A stretch of DNA of 64,000 bases from Prorocentrum cordatum (Eukaryota > Sar > Dinophyceae > Prorocentrales > Prorocentraceae). Under the pieces are notes generated by a model. It was not told the DNA's origin. It ran no database searches and saw only the letters and a program-made list of their open reading frames with translations. The translations under genes were made by a program, and so were the position numbers. The DNA lies in the NCBI GenBank assembly GCA_963575745.1, contig CAUYUJ010022093.1, positions 261,831 through 325,830 of the forward strand, read 5' to 3'. Positions 21,901 through 30,789 of the stretch are shown here, piece after piece. Position 1 is the stretch's first letter; each line of letters begins with the position of its first letter.

Positions 21901-22525
21901 ATCCCGGGGTGTTGATCTTGACATGCACTGGATAATGATCACTCCGAAGTATTCGTTGCTGGCCCACGTAGCTAGTGCTGGTCGCCTGCGTTGAAACCAA
22001 GACGTAATCGATTTGAGTCCCTCGCACCCGGTTCTGGCCCAGGGGAGCCCTTGTCAACCACCACTGGCGCTCGGGTTCATCAAGCCACGTGTTCACTACG
22101 CGCAATCCATACTCTGAGCATAATCCTGTCCATAACCCCACCTTCTCCATCACATCAGCACTCCTGCTAGAAGCCACACCACATGACTGAGGTCCTGTAT
22201 GAGGATGAACTTCTGGCAGCTGTACGTTCAGATCTCCACCCAAGAAGATCCGCTTGAATCCAATCTGCCTCGCTTTGCTTATCAACTCCTCCACCTCCCG
22301 GACATGTTCCTCGTACTCGGACAGAGGACGAGTACTGTCCGGTAAATACATGCTAATACATAAAAGTTCATGTAAGATGACAGCCACACTGTTCCCACGA
22401 GTGTCGGCCCAGCGCAAAGAGGTCGACAGGGATGGCGAAATCAGTATGGCAGCTGGGCAGCCCAAGTGGTGAATGAGCCTCCAGCCAAGCACATGCACGT
22501 CATGAGGCCATCCCCTGACCTCCTG
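18941..22525 (-). CDS. LINE-A ORF2: endonuclease - reverse transcriptase - RNase H
   Basis: An open frame of 1185 codons from the first downstream ATG (22498) to 18941. EN domain: GGDLN (residues 87-91), QIDYV (162-166), SDHYP (186-190). RT: LKPGKAPG near 408-415, motif A FTGDVRSAFDNL (548-559), motif B MRQGGSDAPFLWN (609-621), motif C as WSDNLYIFG (655-663) with Asp-Asn instead of Asp-Asp. The C-terminal third carries RNase H landmarks in permuted order: GDTMLVRNWFNG (1000-1011), YREHNSAADKAAN (1054-1066), then LHFDGS (1086-1091) and CQAELVAL (1130-1137). The EN start is upstream of the ATG, beyond a TGA at 22526-22528. Product: target-primed reverse transcription of the element. It sits inside the photolyase gene, same orientation. 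Confidence 0.9.
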   Translation of the reverse strand, partial: QEVRGWPHDVHVLGWRLIHHLGCPAAILISPSLSTSLRWADTRGNSVAVILHELLCISMYLPDSTRPLSEYEEHVREVEELISKARQIGFKRIFLGGDLNVQLPEVHPHTGPQSCGVASSRSADVMEKVGLWTGLCSEYGLRVVNTWLDEPERQWWLTRAPLGQNRVRGTQIDYVLVSTQATSTSYVGQQRILRSDHYPVHVKINTPGSFWRRREEYRPSMKQWAPKDGAASVQFASTVMEDMSHCWGKPGELCGEPSLDEIRESCEKRAKEVDHTTRGIKKQVSKQRPDELHDVVNRIKCATDADEKKRLRKLERRIKLQRIKAKADMHLEASYDETTKHPTIELECNGAMTADREKWQAEVMRHCNGKNHDPKEATAHQMQRIHRWRCRQQEAHLGGGPPPSWSFGTTISARSRLKPGKAPGGGEELVGEMLKSLSVTAVMLVHSCFVDRYLGRYVEDIPSWRTLVLVMLPKVADATSLAEFRDVCMLSAFSKWYMNGLLQLLRWDILKRHGRLWHSVFTFAYEAEHKVEQLLLSLTCLFQKATEWSGDVEVHIFTGDVRSAFDNLTVQAVEESFEFWGVHPAIGAAVLQELTAMEAWPIFDGQRAEYSFCYNKSMRQGGSDAPFLWNCVIRKILSPLVQSGESRGLGVCLEDGSYITHAVWSDNLYIFGKSISETHLMSQECTSALNGSGLRWKPSSLEYMGSNGPVGALAFPIFQDSVEIEVPAVDHIDMLGGTVCRDGTTDKMVENRLRKATGSFWKHARVLLDKHLPLRYRMKAYVRKVRSVALFTAGCWIGTKIMLLRTKSWENMLLRRMLRRGRRPGETFVARQRRSTRIAQQALLDTSPDTLPTAVMRSEWRMAGEMQHRQSSKPTLRLLPQRLQWRSTLWWQGCQAVNPSGPKRTRHTGARHARPGRPSARWEDAFVKHVGVDWCMEAAAPTWPGKYDAFRNSVCQSYNMKIPESCRRRSLQAAPPTKRKRVAPLPNMPTEMMTDLHNVSGGPWSIFIGDTMLVRNWFNGLWNTACVQYQNLMKMLWGTCHTWISLDLCLPPSLGHNFCLHVYREHNSAADKAANRHEYFFRQHGAIQGRSRLKLHFDGSRWGDGRTCAGVVLHGGRKGDTAYDLMCEATVPLSVASACQAELVALVVGVVLIEHLLNPEVQYEGICNAVRSFAGADLRKVQMVAEELLPGGEE

Positions 22526-22660
22526 TCATAAAATAACATTAGTGTCGCCCATGGCAGGCGACAATTGCTCTATCACCTCGCCCGCAAAATCGAAGTTGAT
22601 GCGATTGGCATTCCAACTTACTCCCCACAGCGGGCCGGGTGAACATGTCCTCCTCCGTAC
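22526..22660 (-). pseudogene. LINE-A ORF2 N-terminus, cut off by an in-frame TGA
   Basis: Between the ORF1 stop (22663-22661) and a second TGA (22528-22526) the same frame reads RTCSPGPLWGVSWNANRINF, then DFAGEVIEQLSPAMGDTNVIL. This is the start of an APE-type endonuclease (S-W-N-A-N-x-I with the metal-site Asn). After the TGA it continues QEVRGW, whose Glu is the next catalytic residue. So the stop falls directly before the conserved QE. Confidence 0.75.
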
Positions 22661-23602
22661 TCACTTGCGCAGGTCAGCCATGACCTGCTCCACCTGCACG
22701 TCCGGAATGAGGGATTCGAGCGCCGCCTGCTGCAAGGACCATCCTGTCAGCGTGTCGAATTGCGCCAGCTGTGCCGGTCGTGCGCCGCGGATGTCATACA
22801 CGCGGAGCGGTGGGCCCCACTCTGCCTTCACGCTGACCTTGGACACCCCGTGCTTCTCCAGGTAGCCTAGGAAACGTCCTCCTGCCTGAAGGTATGGACG
22901 CCGTTCGGGAGAGGGCTCCACGATGACGTAGGGGTCGAGGCTCCGGATTTTGCACCCCCCCTTGGAGATCAACGTGTCGATCTCCTTTTTGACCTTCCAG
23001 GCGTCGTCCCTCACGGCAGCCTGCACCAAACAGACGTCGACCCTAGTGAACAGGACCCGGGAGCCGGTGTTCAGCGTGGCCTGAACATCGATAAGCGTCT
23101 TCACCTCCTCCCCGACCTGCGCGACCATAGACTCCACCCACATCTTCATCTCCGTCCGGGTCAGCGCTTGTTCATTGCGCTTGCTCCAGTCGGTGATGTA
23201 CCCCTTCACCTTCCGGGGGACGAAGTCTCTCCTCCCAGCTGTGGTGCGTGACCCTCCTGCCGATGTCCCTCCTCCCCCTCCTCTCGCACTCCCTGCCGTA
23301 GATGCCGCTTCCTTTAGCTCCTGATTCTCCTTCTCCACCAGCGTGAGGCGACGCATGAGTTCCTCGAACTTGACGTCCGTGCGCTTCTCTGACTCAGCAA
23401 TCTTGGCGTCCACCTGCGCCATGAAACGGATCATCAGCTCCTCGCACCCAGCATCCCAACGCGTATCAGATGCGTCGACCGCCTGCTGGATTGCGTTATC
23501 CACCAATTTGGTCATGAACCCCTCCATGCCATCCGACAGTTTCTGCCGCTTCTCCGGTGGCACGCCGCACTCCTCCAGAAGACCGCTCATAGCCGCCGAC
23601 AT
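22661..23602 (-). CDS. LINE-A ORF1: coiled-coil, probable nucleic-acid-binding protein
   Basis: 313 residues from ATG 23602 to a TGA at 22661. Residues about 60-97 have heptad character (AQVDAKIAESEKRTDVKFEE then LMRRLTLVEKENQELKEAAS), predicting a coiled coil. A Gly/Ser linker (RGGGGGTSAGGSRTTAG) follows, then a mixed alpha/beta region (from VPRKVKGYITDW through GSRVLFTRVDVCLV) suited to an RRM-like fold. Coiled coil plus RNA-binding domain upstream of EN-RT is the usual ORF1p layout. Exact domain family not established. Frame is the same as that of ORF2. Confidence 0.8.
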   Translation of the reverse strand: MSAAMSGLLEECGVPPEKRQKLSDGMEGFMTKLVDNAIQQAVDASDTRWDAGCEELMIRFMAQVDAKIAESEKRTDVKFEELMRRLTLVEKENQELKEAASTAGSARGGGGGTSAGGSRTTAGRRDFVPRKVKGYITDWSKRNEQALTRTEMKMWVESMVAQVGEEVKTLIDVQATLNTGSRVLFTRVDVCLVQAAVRDDAWKVKKEIDTLISKGGCKIRSLDPYVIVEPSPERRPYLQAGGRFLGYLEKHGVSKVSVKAEWGPPLRVYDIRGARPAQLAQFDTLTGWSLQQAALESLIPDVQVEQVMADLRK

Positions 23603-24154
23603 GGCCCCGCGGGCTCCGGGCGCGCGCGGGCACCCACTCTCTCATATCCGCTGCTGCAGGCCTCTGCCTGCACCGCCACGGCGGGCTCCCATCGCGATGT
23701 CAACGCTGGCTTCTGACGCCGCGTGGGCCGTTCCCCTGAGATCCGACGCCTCAAAAAAATTGAGACGCCGTGAAAAATCGAGCCCGGAGCTCTAGACCCA
23801 ATCTTTTTGCGTCATTTTTCGAGCCGGATCGTACGCGAATGCCCCCGCTCGAACAAATGAAGTCGCCAGGATCTCAGGGTCGATCGTTCCCGATCGAACG
23901 GCCCCAGCGCGGGCGTTCCGGCGCGGCCCCGACGCGGGTGAGCGCGGGCGACCTCGGCCCATTCTGGGCCAGGCGGCGCTCCCCCGCTGGGGCTGCGACC
24001 CGCAGCGCCCGCGCTGGGGCCGGCGTCGCGCCGCCTCGGCGCGAGCCTGCCGCAGACTTTCGGAGCTCCGCGCGGACGCTCGGGGCCGGCGCCACCGCCC
24101 CGGCTCGCGCCCCGCCCCCTAGGAAGGCAGCAGCCGCCCGGGGCAACCGGATCT
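23603..24154. other. Presumed LINE-A 5' region and adjacent GC-rich sequence
   Basis: The first 200 or so bases upstream of ORF1 may be the LINE 5' UTR; I see no tandem promoter monomers. From 23820 the sequence contains CGATCGTTCCCGATCG and CCCCAGCGCGGGCG strings resembling the TIR element at 9505-9675. Confidence 0.3.
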
Positions 24155-24370
24155 TCTGACCCGGGTCACTCCAGACCCGGGTGAGTCAGGCCTTGCAGAG
24201 TCCTGCAAGATCCTGCGCCCAAGCCCGGGTCCATGCGCAGGGTCCTGCAAGATCCTGCAGGACCCTGCACCCGCACCCGGGTCCGTGCGACCCTGGCCCT
24301 GCAGGATCCTGCAAGCTCGGGCGCTCTGGCTGACCCCCGTTTGCATTGACCCCCGTCTTAAGGCTCCCGA
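24155..24370. repeat. TGACCCGGGTCA dispersed repeat, copy 2
   Basis: Same layout as 11641-11868: TGACCCGGGTCA, repeated CCTGCAAGATCCTGC strings, GCATTGACCCCCGTCTTAAG end. Confidence 0.85.
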
Positions 24371-24435
24371 TTCCCCTTGACAGTCCAGATCCCAGGCCCC
24401 CCCTGGGCAGAGGTGGGGGGGCTCATACACCTCAG

Positions 24436-24590
24436 GCGATGCTTAAGAAAACTTAAGTTTTCGGCCAGAGTCTCGATTATTCTAAACGTTTCAATGTAAA
24501 TCTTGAGATTTTCATGGAAAGGTTGGGTGTTTATTCAAGTTCTGAGACTATGAATTTCTTAACCCATGATTTCTTAAGCATTTCGCGGGG
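24436..24590 (+). mobile_element. AT-rich TIR element, copy 1
   Basis: 155 bp. Ends GCGATGCTTAAGAAAAC and GATTTCTTAAGCATTTCGC are inverted. A reverse-complement copy of nearly the same length lies at 54083-54236; internal landmarks CGGCCAGAGTCTCGATTATT and GAGACTATGAATTTCTTAAC are shared. Confidence 0.85.
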
Positions 24591-24599
24591 TGTAGATGT

Positions 24600-25560
24600 G
24601 AGGCGGGCACCAGCGAACTCTCTCGGGTGTTCGTTGGCGAGGGGGCGAAGACGCGTGCACCTGTCCCCACTCCTCTCGGGCCCGCGGTGGCAGCCAAGAG
24701 GCCGTTATAAGGGATGAGGTTGCACGGTGCTGCTTGCTAGCGCCCTGTGCATCTTTTTGAGCCCTTTTGGTTTCTGGGCTCGTGCTCGGCTGTACGAAGT
24801 TTAGAACAAAAAGCCGCTGCGTTTGTGTTGGCATTTGGCACTGCATTTCTTAAGCGTTGCCAGGGGTCCACCACCGTGAATCTCCATTTTGTGTGCGTCG
24901 TTTTGCTTTCTTGTCCAACGCTGTTCCTTGTCTTCACTGCCGTCTTCGCTCCGGTTCTCCCGCTCCTGCCGCCTCCCGTCCCTGCAGGTCGGCGCGCAGA
25001 GCGGAAAACAAAAATCTAAAACGGCCCCCAAAATCCTCAACCGGCGCGGGACAGGCCCGCAGGCCCCGCGACCAGCCAGCCGCGACGACCAGAGAAGGGC
25101 AAAAGGATCGCAGTAAAGATGCAAGCAAAGAGCGGATCTCGAAACGGAGAAAGACAATTGTTTATTTAGCGTTGTCATGTCTCTTGCTGGGACCTGTTGC
25201 CAAATGCGCACAAACCTGATGACTTCCAGCACGCCAAGTCAAGAACGGGGGAAACAACGTCCATGCCAAATTTGTTTATAAAAAAACTGTTTCTTTTAGG
25301 GCCACTTTCCTGACATCCTCGAGCCCCCCCTCGTATGTTGCCGTCCAGCCGAACTTCACCCTTCCATGCCAAGCCGTTCCGGCCAAAAAATCGAGGGGCG
25401 GCGGGGGCAGGGCCCGGCGGTGACCGCACGGGCAGGGGTGCGGCGCCGACGCCAGACCCCCGACGCCCTGATCTCTCGCCGCGTGGGGCCTCCACGGCTC
25501 TCCTCCCCTTCCCTGGGCCTGGGGCCTGCAGCAGGAAGGTGCCAAGAAGCTCCCGTCGCG
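24600..25560. other. No recognised gene; relatively AT-richer stretch
   Basis: Lower GC than the surroundings, open frames short and without family motifs. Could hold small photolyase exons (the gene's missing antenna segment) but none was recognised. Confidence 0.3.
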
Positions 25561-25577
25561 GCACGGGGAGAGGGGGA

Positions 25578-25730
25578 GGGATGAGGGAGGAGGAGGAAGA
25601 GGAGGAGGAGGAGGAGGAGGAGGAGGAGGAGAAGGAGGAGGAGGAGGAGGAGGAGGAGGAGAAGAAGGAAAGGGAGGAGGAGGAGGAGGAGGAGGAGGAG
25701 GAGGAGGAGGAGGAGGAGGAGGAGGGGGAT
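25578..25730. repeat. (GAG)n microsatellite
   Basis: About 150 bp of GAG/GGA with AAG interruptions. Confidence 0.96.
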
Positions 25731-25959
25731 CACGAGGAGTGTCGAGGATCGGGCGTCCCCATTACGAGGAGGGTCGAGGATCGGGCCTCCTTTTGCTCCA
25801 GACATCCGGCGCTTCGATGTTTTCCCATGCGTGGACCCCCCGACCTCTGGGAGAGCGATACCCAACAAAAAAACCCTCAGCAACCGCGGGGGGGGAGACT
25901 CAAAGGGGAGCCCCCCCCCCCCTGCGCACTGCAGAGGTGGTGGTAGGGGCAAAGGGGGG

Positions 25960-26715
25960 ACCGCCCCACCCCCCGGACACTCGAGGCTCTCGTCCTGTTG
26001 CGCGCTAGAGCCCCCTCCCCGGCACTCGAGTCTCTCTTCCCGCGCCCAGAAGGAGGGAACCTCCCCCACTCCCCCAGCACTCGCGACTCACTCTTTCCTT
26101 CCGCGCCCACAAGGTGGGACCCCCCCCCCCCTCCGGCACTCGCGACTCACTCTCTCCTCCCGCGCTCACAAGGGGCTCCCCCCCCCCGGGCACTCGAGAC
26201 TCACTCTCTCCTCCCGCGCTCACAAGGGGGGGAACCCCCCCCCCCGGCACTCGAGACTCTCCGTGCCCGCGCCCAGAAGGGAGGGATTCCGCCTCTCTCC
26301 AACATTCGAAAGTTTATCCTGCCCGCGCCCGGACGAGGAGGCATTCGACTGTTTCCCGCCCGCGCCCAGAAGGGGGGGACCCCCCCCCCCCCCCCCCTCG
26401 GCGCTCGAAGCTCTCTCTCCCCGCCGGCGCCCAGAAGGGCCCCCCCCCCTCCCCCCTCAGCACTCGAAGCTAGCTCTCTCTCCCCTCCCGCGCTCAGAAG
26501 GGGTGCCCCCCCCCCCCCCCCCCGGCACTCGAAGCTCTCTCTCCCCTCCCGCGCTCAGAAGGAGATGGTCCCCCTCCCTCCCCGGCATTCGAAACTCTCT
26601 CTCCTCTTCCGCACTCAGAAGAAGAACTCTCCCCCCGCCCCCGGCACACGAGACTCTCTCCCCCCCCGCGCCCCGAAGGAAGAGCCCCCCCCCGCCCCGC
26701 ACTCCCTAACCCTAC
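25960..26715. repeat. C-tract minisatellite, about 50-60 bp units
   Basis: Roughly 13-14 units of the form GGCACTCGAGACTC, TCTCTCCTCCCGCGC, CCAGAAGGGGGGA followed by a C run of 7-19. The GGCACTCGA and CAGAAGG anchors are well kept while C-run length varies. Confidence 0.88.
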
Positions 26716-26819
26716 CCCGTAACCTAAGTTCATACCTAATCCCTCATCCGCACTCCTCTGACGCTGGCCTTAACCTTAACCGAACACCCTGTACCCCAAC
26801 TGCTAACACTACTCTCGAA

Positions 26820-27075
26820 CCCGAATGCAGACATGATGAGGACGTGGAGGATGAGAACCAGGACGAGGACGAGAATGCAGAAATGATGAGGACGATGAGG
26901 ATGAGAACCAGGACGAGGGGTGCCAGGAAGACGACTACGAGGATACGGATAAGGAGGAGAATGACGATGAGAAGGATGGGGAAAACATGGTGAGGACGAG
27001 GATGATGATGATGATGACGAGGATGATGATGAGGAGAAGGAGGAGAGGGAGGAGGATGAATACGACACTGATGCT
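26820..27075. repeat. GAT/GAG/GAC-rich tract
   Basis: About 250 bp of purine-T trinucleotides (GATGAGGAC, GATGATGATGA) encoding only Asp/Glu runs. Confidence 0.85.
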
Positions 27076-27419
27076 AAGGAGAAGGGCTAGTGACAGGAGG
27101 AGGAGGAGAAGATCGAATATCGAGGTTCGCTCGAGGAGCGAGGATCGAGGTTTGATCGAAGATCGAGGAGGGAGAATCGATCGAGAATTGAAGATCCCTC
27201 GAGACTGAAAGTTCAGAGGGTGGCGGAGGAGAGAGGAAAAGAGGGCCCCGGGGCCTGCCAGCGCACTCCGGAGCGAGCCAGTGCTCGCTCTGTTGGGAAA
27301 TCCTGGGCAGCCGTCCTCGCCACAGCTGGACTCGCCGAGGGCCGAGCCAGAGCACGATGCAACCCGGGGGACCACTCGCTCCGATCGCCAGTGGCGCCAG
27401 GGGCGTCCTCCTTCTCCTC

Positions 27420-27525
27420 TCCCTTCTTCTCCTCCTCCTCCTCCTCCTCCTCCTCCTCCTCCTCCTCCTCCTCCTCCTCCTCCTCCTCCTCCTCCTCCTC
27501 CTCCTCCTCTCCTCCTCCTCCGCCT
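27420..27525. repeat. (CCT)n microsatellite
   Basis: About 95 bp of CTC/CCT triplets. Confidence 0.96.
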
Positions 27526-28450
27526 GCACGGTGGGAGGAAGGAAGAACAAAAATTTCCACAACTGCAGCGCTGCAGAAACGAAGGGAAATGCCACGGCCG
27601 CGGGGGGCACCTGGAAGGGCCCCCCCCCCCCCCCAGCGCGCCAGGAACGACGAGAAAGAAGGCAGAGCGAAGGGAGGGGTTGTCTCTCTGACGCCCCCCT
27701 TCGCTGGGGGAGGGGAGGGGCCCTTAGCCCTCCCCCAGCCTCTCGTTTGCGAGGAGGGGGGGGGGGGGGGGGGCTTCCCCCCCTAGCCCCCCCCCCTGCC
27801 ATTTGAACGCCGGGGGGGGGGGCCCTTCCGACCCCCCCTGCGATTTGTTATGTTGAGTATCGCTCTACACGACCTCTCGACCCTCCCCAGCCTCTGTCGA
27901 CGGTCGCCAGGTCCGAGACTGACCTACAGAGGCCACACGTGGCGACAAACTGACCGCGTCGATCTGTTCCGGGCGGCGGATGTCTGGATTCCGCGCGCCG
28001 CCAGGTCTCGGCATCAACGCAGAAAAGAAGGTCAGGGGGCCGCATGCGAACCCTACCCCTACCCCCTACGACTTTTGAGGGGGAGCGTGGGGTTCACTTC
28101 GCTCGGGAGCTCCCGAACGAAGTCAACCCCACCCTCCCCCTAAAAGATCTTGGGGGATGTGGCCCCCTATGTCTAGACTCCGCGCGCCGCCAGGCCTCGG
28201 CATCCATGCAGAAAAAAAACACGTCCTGACGGCCAGGGGGTATCCCCGGGGGCCACGCCGCCATCCTGAATCGCTCTCTGCCGGCCCTGGGAGCCCCCCG
28301 TCCCTCGAGGCGCACGGGCCCCGAGGCTTCTGTTCGCTGAGAGGGGGCAGGACTTTTGTCAGATGCCGCGCGGCCCCTCCGAACGGAGCCGCTGCGGGGG
28401 AAACGAGCAACACACATGAATGTTTGGATGTGCCTTCCATTTGGACGCCC
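27526..28450. other. No recognised gene; poly-G/poly-C tracts and small inverted repeats
   Basis: Contains a G run of more than 20 near 27757-27774 and several long C runs. Near 28040-28160 GAACCCTACCCC and a GGGGGAGCGTGGGGTTCACTTC / GAAGTCAACCCCACCCTCCC inverted pair resemble the TIR elements in photolyase introns 5 and 7. Confidence 0.4.
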
Positions 28451-28641
28451 GAAATGGGCACGGAAAGAAGGGGTACAATGCCCAACAGCACATGCTGTCC
28501 CGAACCAAGAGCGGCCGCTGTTGGGCAGGCGGCCTTCTGTCTCAAATGGACACAGGCCGCGGCGGCGCGGACAGCGAGCCCTGTTCAAAATGAGCAGGAA
28601 CTGCTGTTGGGCATCGTACCCATTCTTTCTGTGCCCATCTC
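28451..28641. mobile_element. TIR element with 40-bp arms
   Basis: Left arm GAAATGGGCACGGAAAGAAG continuing to ATGCCCAACAGCA; right arm read backwards GAGATGGGCACAGAAAGAAT continuing to ATGCCCAACAGCA. Total about 190 bp. Confidence 0.8.
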
Positions 28642-29507
28642 GCTCGTGCAGAGGATTCCAGGGTCAGGACCCGGCACCCGCAAGGCGTAACCGCCTTGCG
28701 TGCTCTTTTTTTCTCCGGCGCCTCGGCCGCGAGCCGGAGCAGCCGCCCGCCCGTGGAGTCGCCCGCCTCGCGAGAAACACGCTCGGGGCTCGGGGAGGGG
28801 CCGCGGGCAGGGGCGCTTCGCGAGGGGCGGGGCAAACGGCGGCTGCCTCTCTCGGGTCGGGCGAAAGGGGGGGATGGCAAAAGGGGGGTTTGCGGATCGG
28901 CTCACGTAGCTGATTTTTCGGGCGCCTCCCGGCAACGCAGGCGGCCATGTATCGATCGAGGAATGGGCCCCTCGGTGAGGCCGACTCCGGCTGCACGCAG
29001 CAGATTTCGTACCCCCCCCTTTCCCAATCCCCCCTTTTTCGTCTGGCCCGACTCTCGGATCCACGAGGATCGGCAGCGCGCCCGAGGGGGAAGCGAGAGG
29101 GGGGGAAGTGCCAGGTTCGGGACCGGCGGCGGTTCTCGGCGGAATGTCCGGCCACAGGCGGCCGGTGCTCGGCGAGTTCTCAGACGGCCGGAGGCCTCAC
29201 GAGCCTGCTGACAAGCAAGGCCCGCCCCCCCCTGACTTCCCCCCCTGGGCTCGTGTAGGAGGACGATTCAGATACTAGTTTGGGGAGGGATAGAGCGAGG
29301 GCCATGACCAAGACTAAAAGCGGAAACGTCGGCCTCGGTCTTGAGCATCGTCCATCCTGGTCAGCGCCAATTCGTGGATCATCCTCGCGTTTCGGCGACG
29401 GCCGGCACGGACCATGACCAAGATCGGTGTCGACAAGATCCCGCGACATCTGAAATGTAATCATCGTGTTTATTATCTTGATGGCTTGCTTTGAGCGATC
29501 CCCGCCC

Positions 29508-29685
29508 AAGAACGCGAGGCGGGATACCCAGAGAGCACCGCCACACTGTGGGCCTGCCAGCCGCGGCATGCAGCCGCCGTTCGTCGAAGGCACGAGGCAG
29601 GATACCCGAGGAGCGCCGGAGCAATTTGTGCCTGGCGGCCGCGGTATGCAAGGTGTGCTTGGCAGGTCGGGAGCTTCTCTCTAAA
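29508..29685. repeat. Tandem pair of a 78-bp unit
   Basis: CGAGGCGGGATACCC...GCCAGCCGCGGCATGC is followed by CGAGGCAGGATACCC...GGCGGCCGCGGTATGC. A reverse-complement relative lies at 36300-36420. No gene recognised from 28.7 to 30.8 kb apart from repeats. Confidence 0.6.
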
Positions 29686-30333
29686 TCTAACAATCCCGAC
29701 CTGTCGGGTGGGGAACCGCTGTGGGACGATGAAGAGCATTCTTTCCTGCCGCTGGACGATCTCACAGGACTTTGGGGAGAACGATGGATGAATCTTAGTG
29801 GCGGCGGCCACGACGCCAGCGAGCAAGCCTGGATCCCAATTGCTGCTGCGTGGCGGGCCCCCCTGGGCATTTCTGAACCGTCGCCCTGCACTAACTTTCG
29901 CCGGCGCTCACAGTGGGGCAGCACGAGGGCGGCTGCCTTGCGAGATCGCACGGGGGCTTCTCAGAAGCCCCCCCGTCTTCGAAGACGCCCTCCGAGAATC
30001 GTCCCGGCACCTGCTGTGTATGGGTTTGAAGTACAAGGGTACAGAACCCCTGATCCGTTGGTAGAGGGAAGGAGGGATAGATGGATGTCTTTCCCTCCTG
30101 CACGATCAAAGGTCTGATCGATCTGTCCCAATACCTGAGCCCAAACGGCCAGGCGCAGGAGAGGTAAGGATAAGGAGTATATATGAGGGTATTACACGGG
30201 TTCTATTCACACCTGCGCCCCGCTCCCCCGTTCCGCTTCCCGGGGCCATCTCGGAGGCGGCAGGCCGGCCGCCTTCGGCACCCTGCTGGGCCCACTCTGA
30301 GGGGGCTGCAGGAATTCGGCCAGGCGCCAAGGT

Positions 30334-30361
30334 CACACACACACACACACACACACAAACA
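30334..30361. repeat. (CA)n microsatellite
   Basis: Short CA tract of about 28 bp. Confidence 0.95.
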
Positions 30362-30789
30362 ACCACAATCCAGCCCCTCCCCCTCGCTGAGTTCCTTCCG
30401 TTCAGTCTCGCCCTTTTCCACAAGGGGGCCGCAGAGAGGCACGCCTCACAACAGTGGCAAAGGACGTGCGGCTCACTGAGACCCACGATCGTTGACCACA
30501 CCGAGACTCGACCTTCTGCGTCGAGGAAACATCGTTACCATTGCCTCGTCGCACACGCACATGTCTGCTCACTCGGCTGATCCGCGCAAAAGCGAGGAGG
30601 AACTTGAATCAGAGCGGCTACCCAATTCCGAAGCGTCAGCGGTCTTCACATGTTAGTGTGCCCGGGGAGGCCCAGATGCAAATGTGCAACCAAGGGGGAT
30701 AGCTGACCCTACTTTTCAGGAAGAGGGGGGGGCAGACGAAAACTTGGAGCCCAGCACAGGCCCCCAGGAGGAATCCGCCGACCACTTGT

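Noticed and set aside
26700-26790. CCCTAACCCTACCCC-like string suggesting another telomeric tract
   Set aside because: Only isolated, imperfect units; no tandem run of CCCTAAA.
4682-27525. Poly-Leu, poly-Pro, poly-Glu and poly-Arg proteins over GGA/CCT tracts (4682, 9059, 12040, 25578, 27420)
   Set aside because: Pure trinucleotide microsatellites read in all frames; no non-repeat domain attached.
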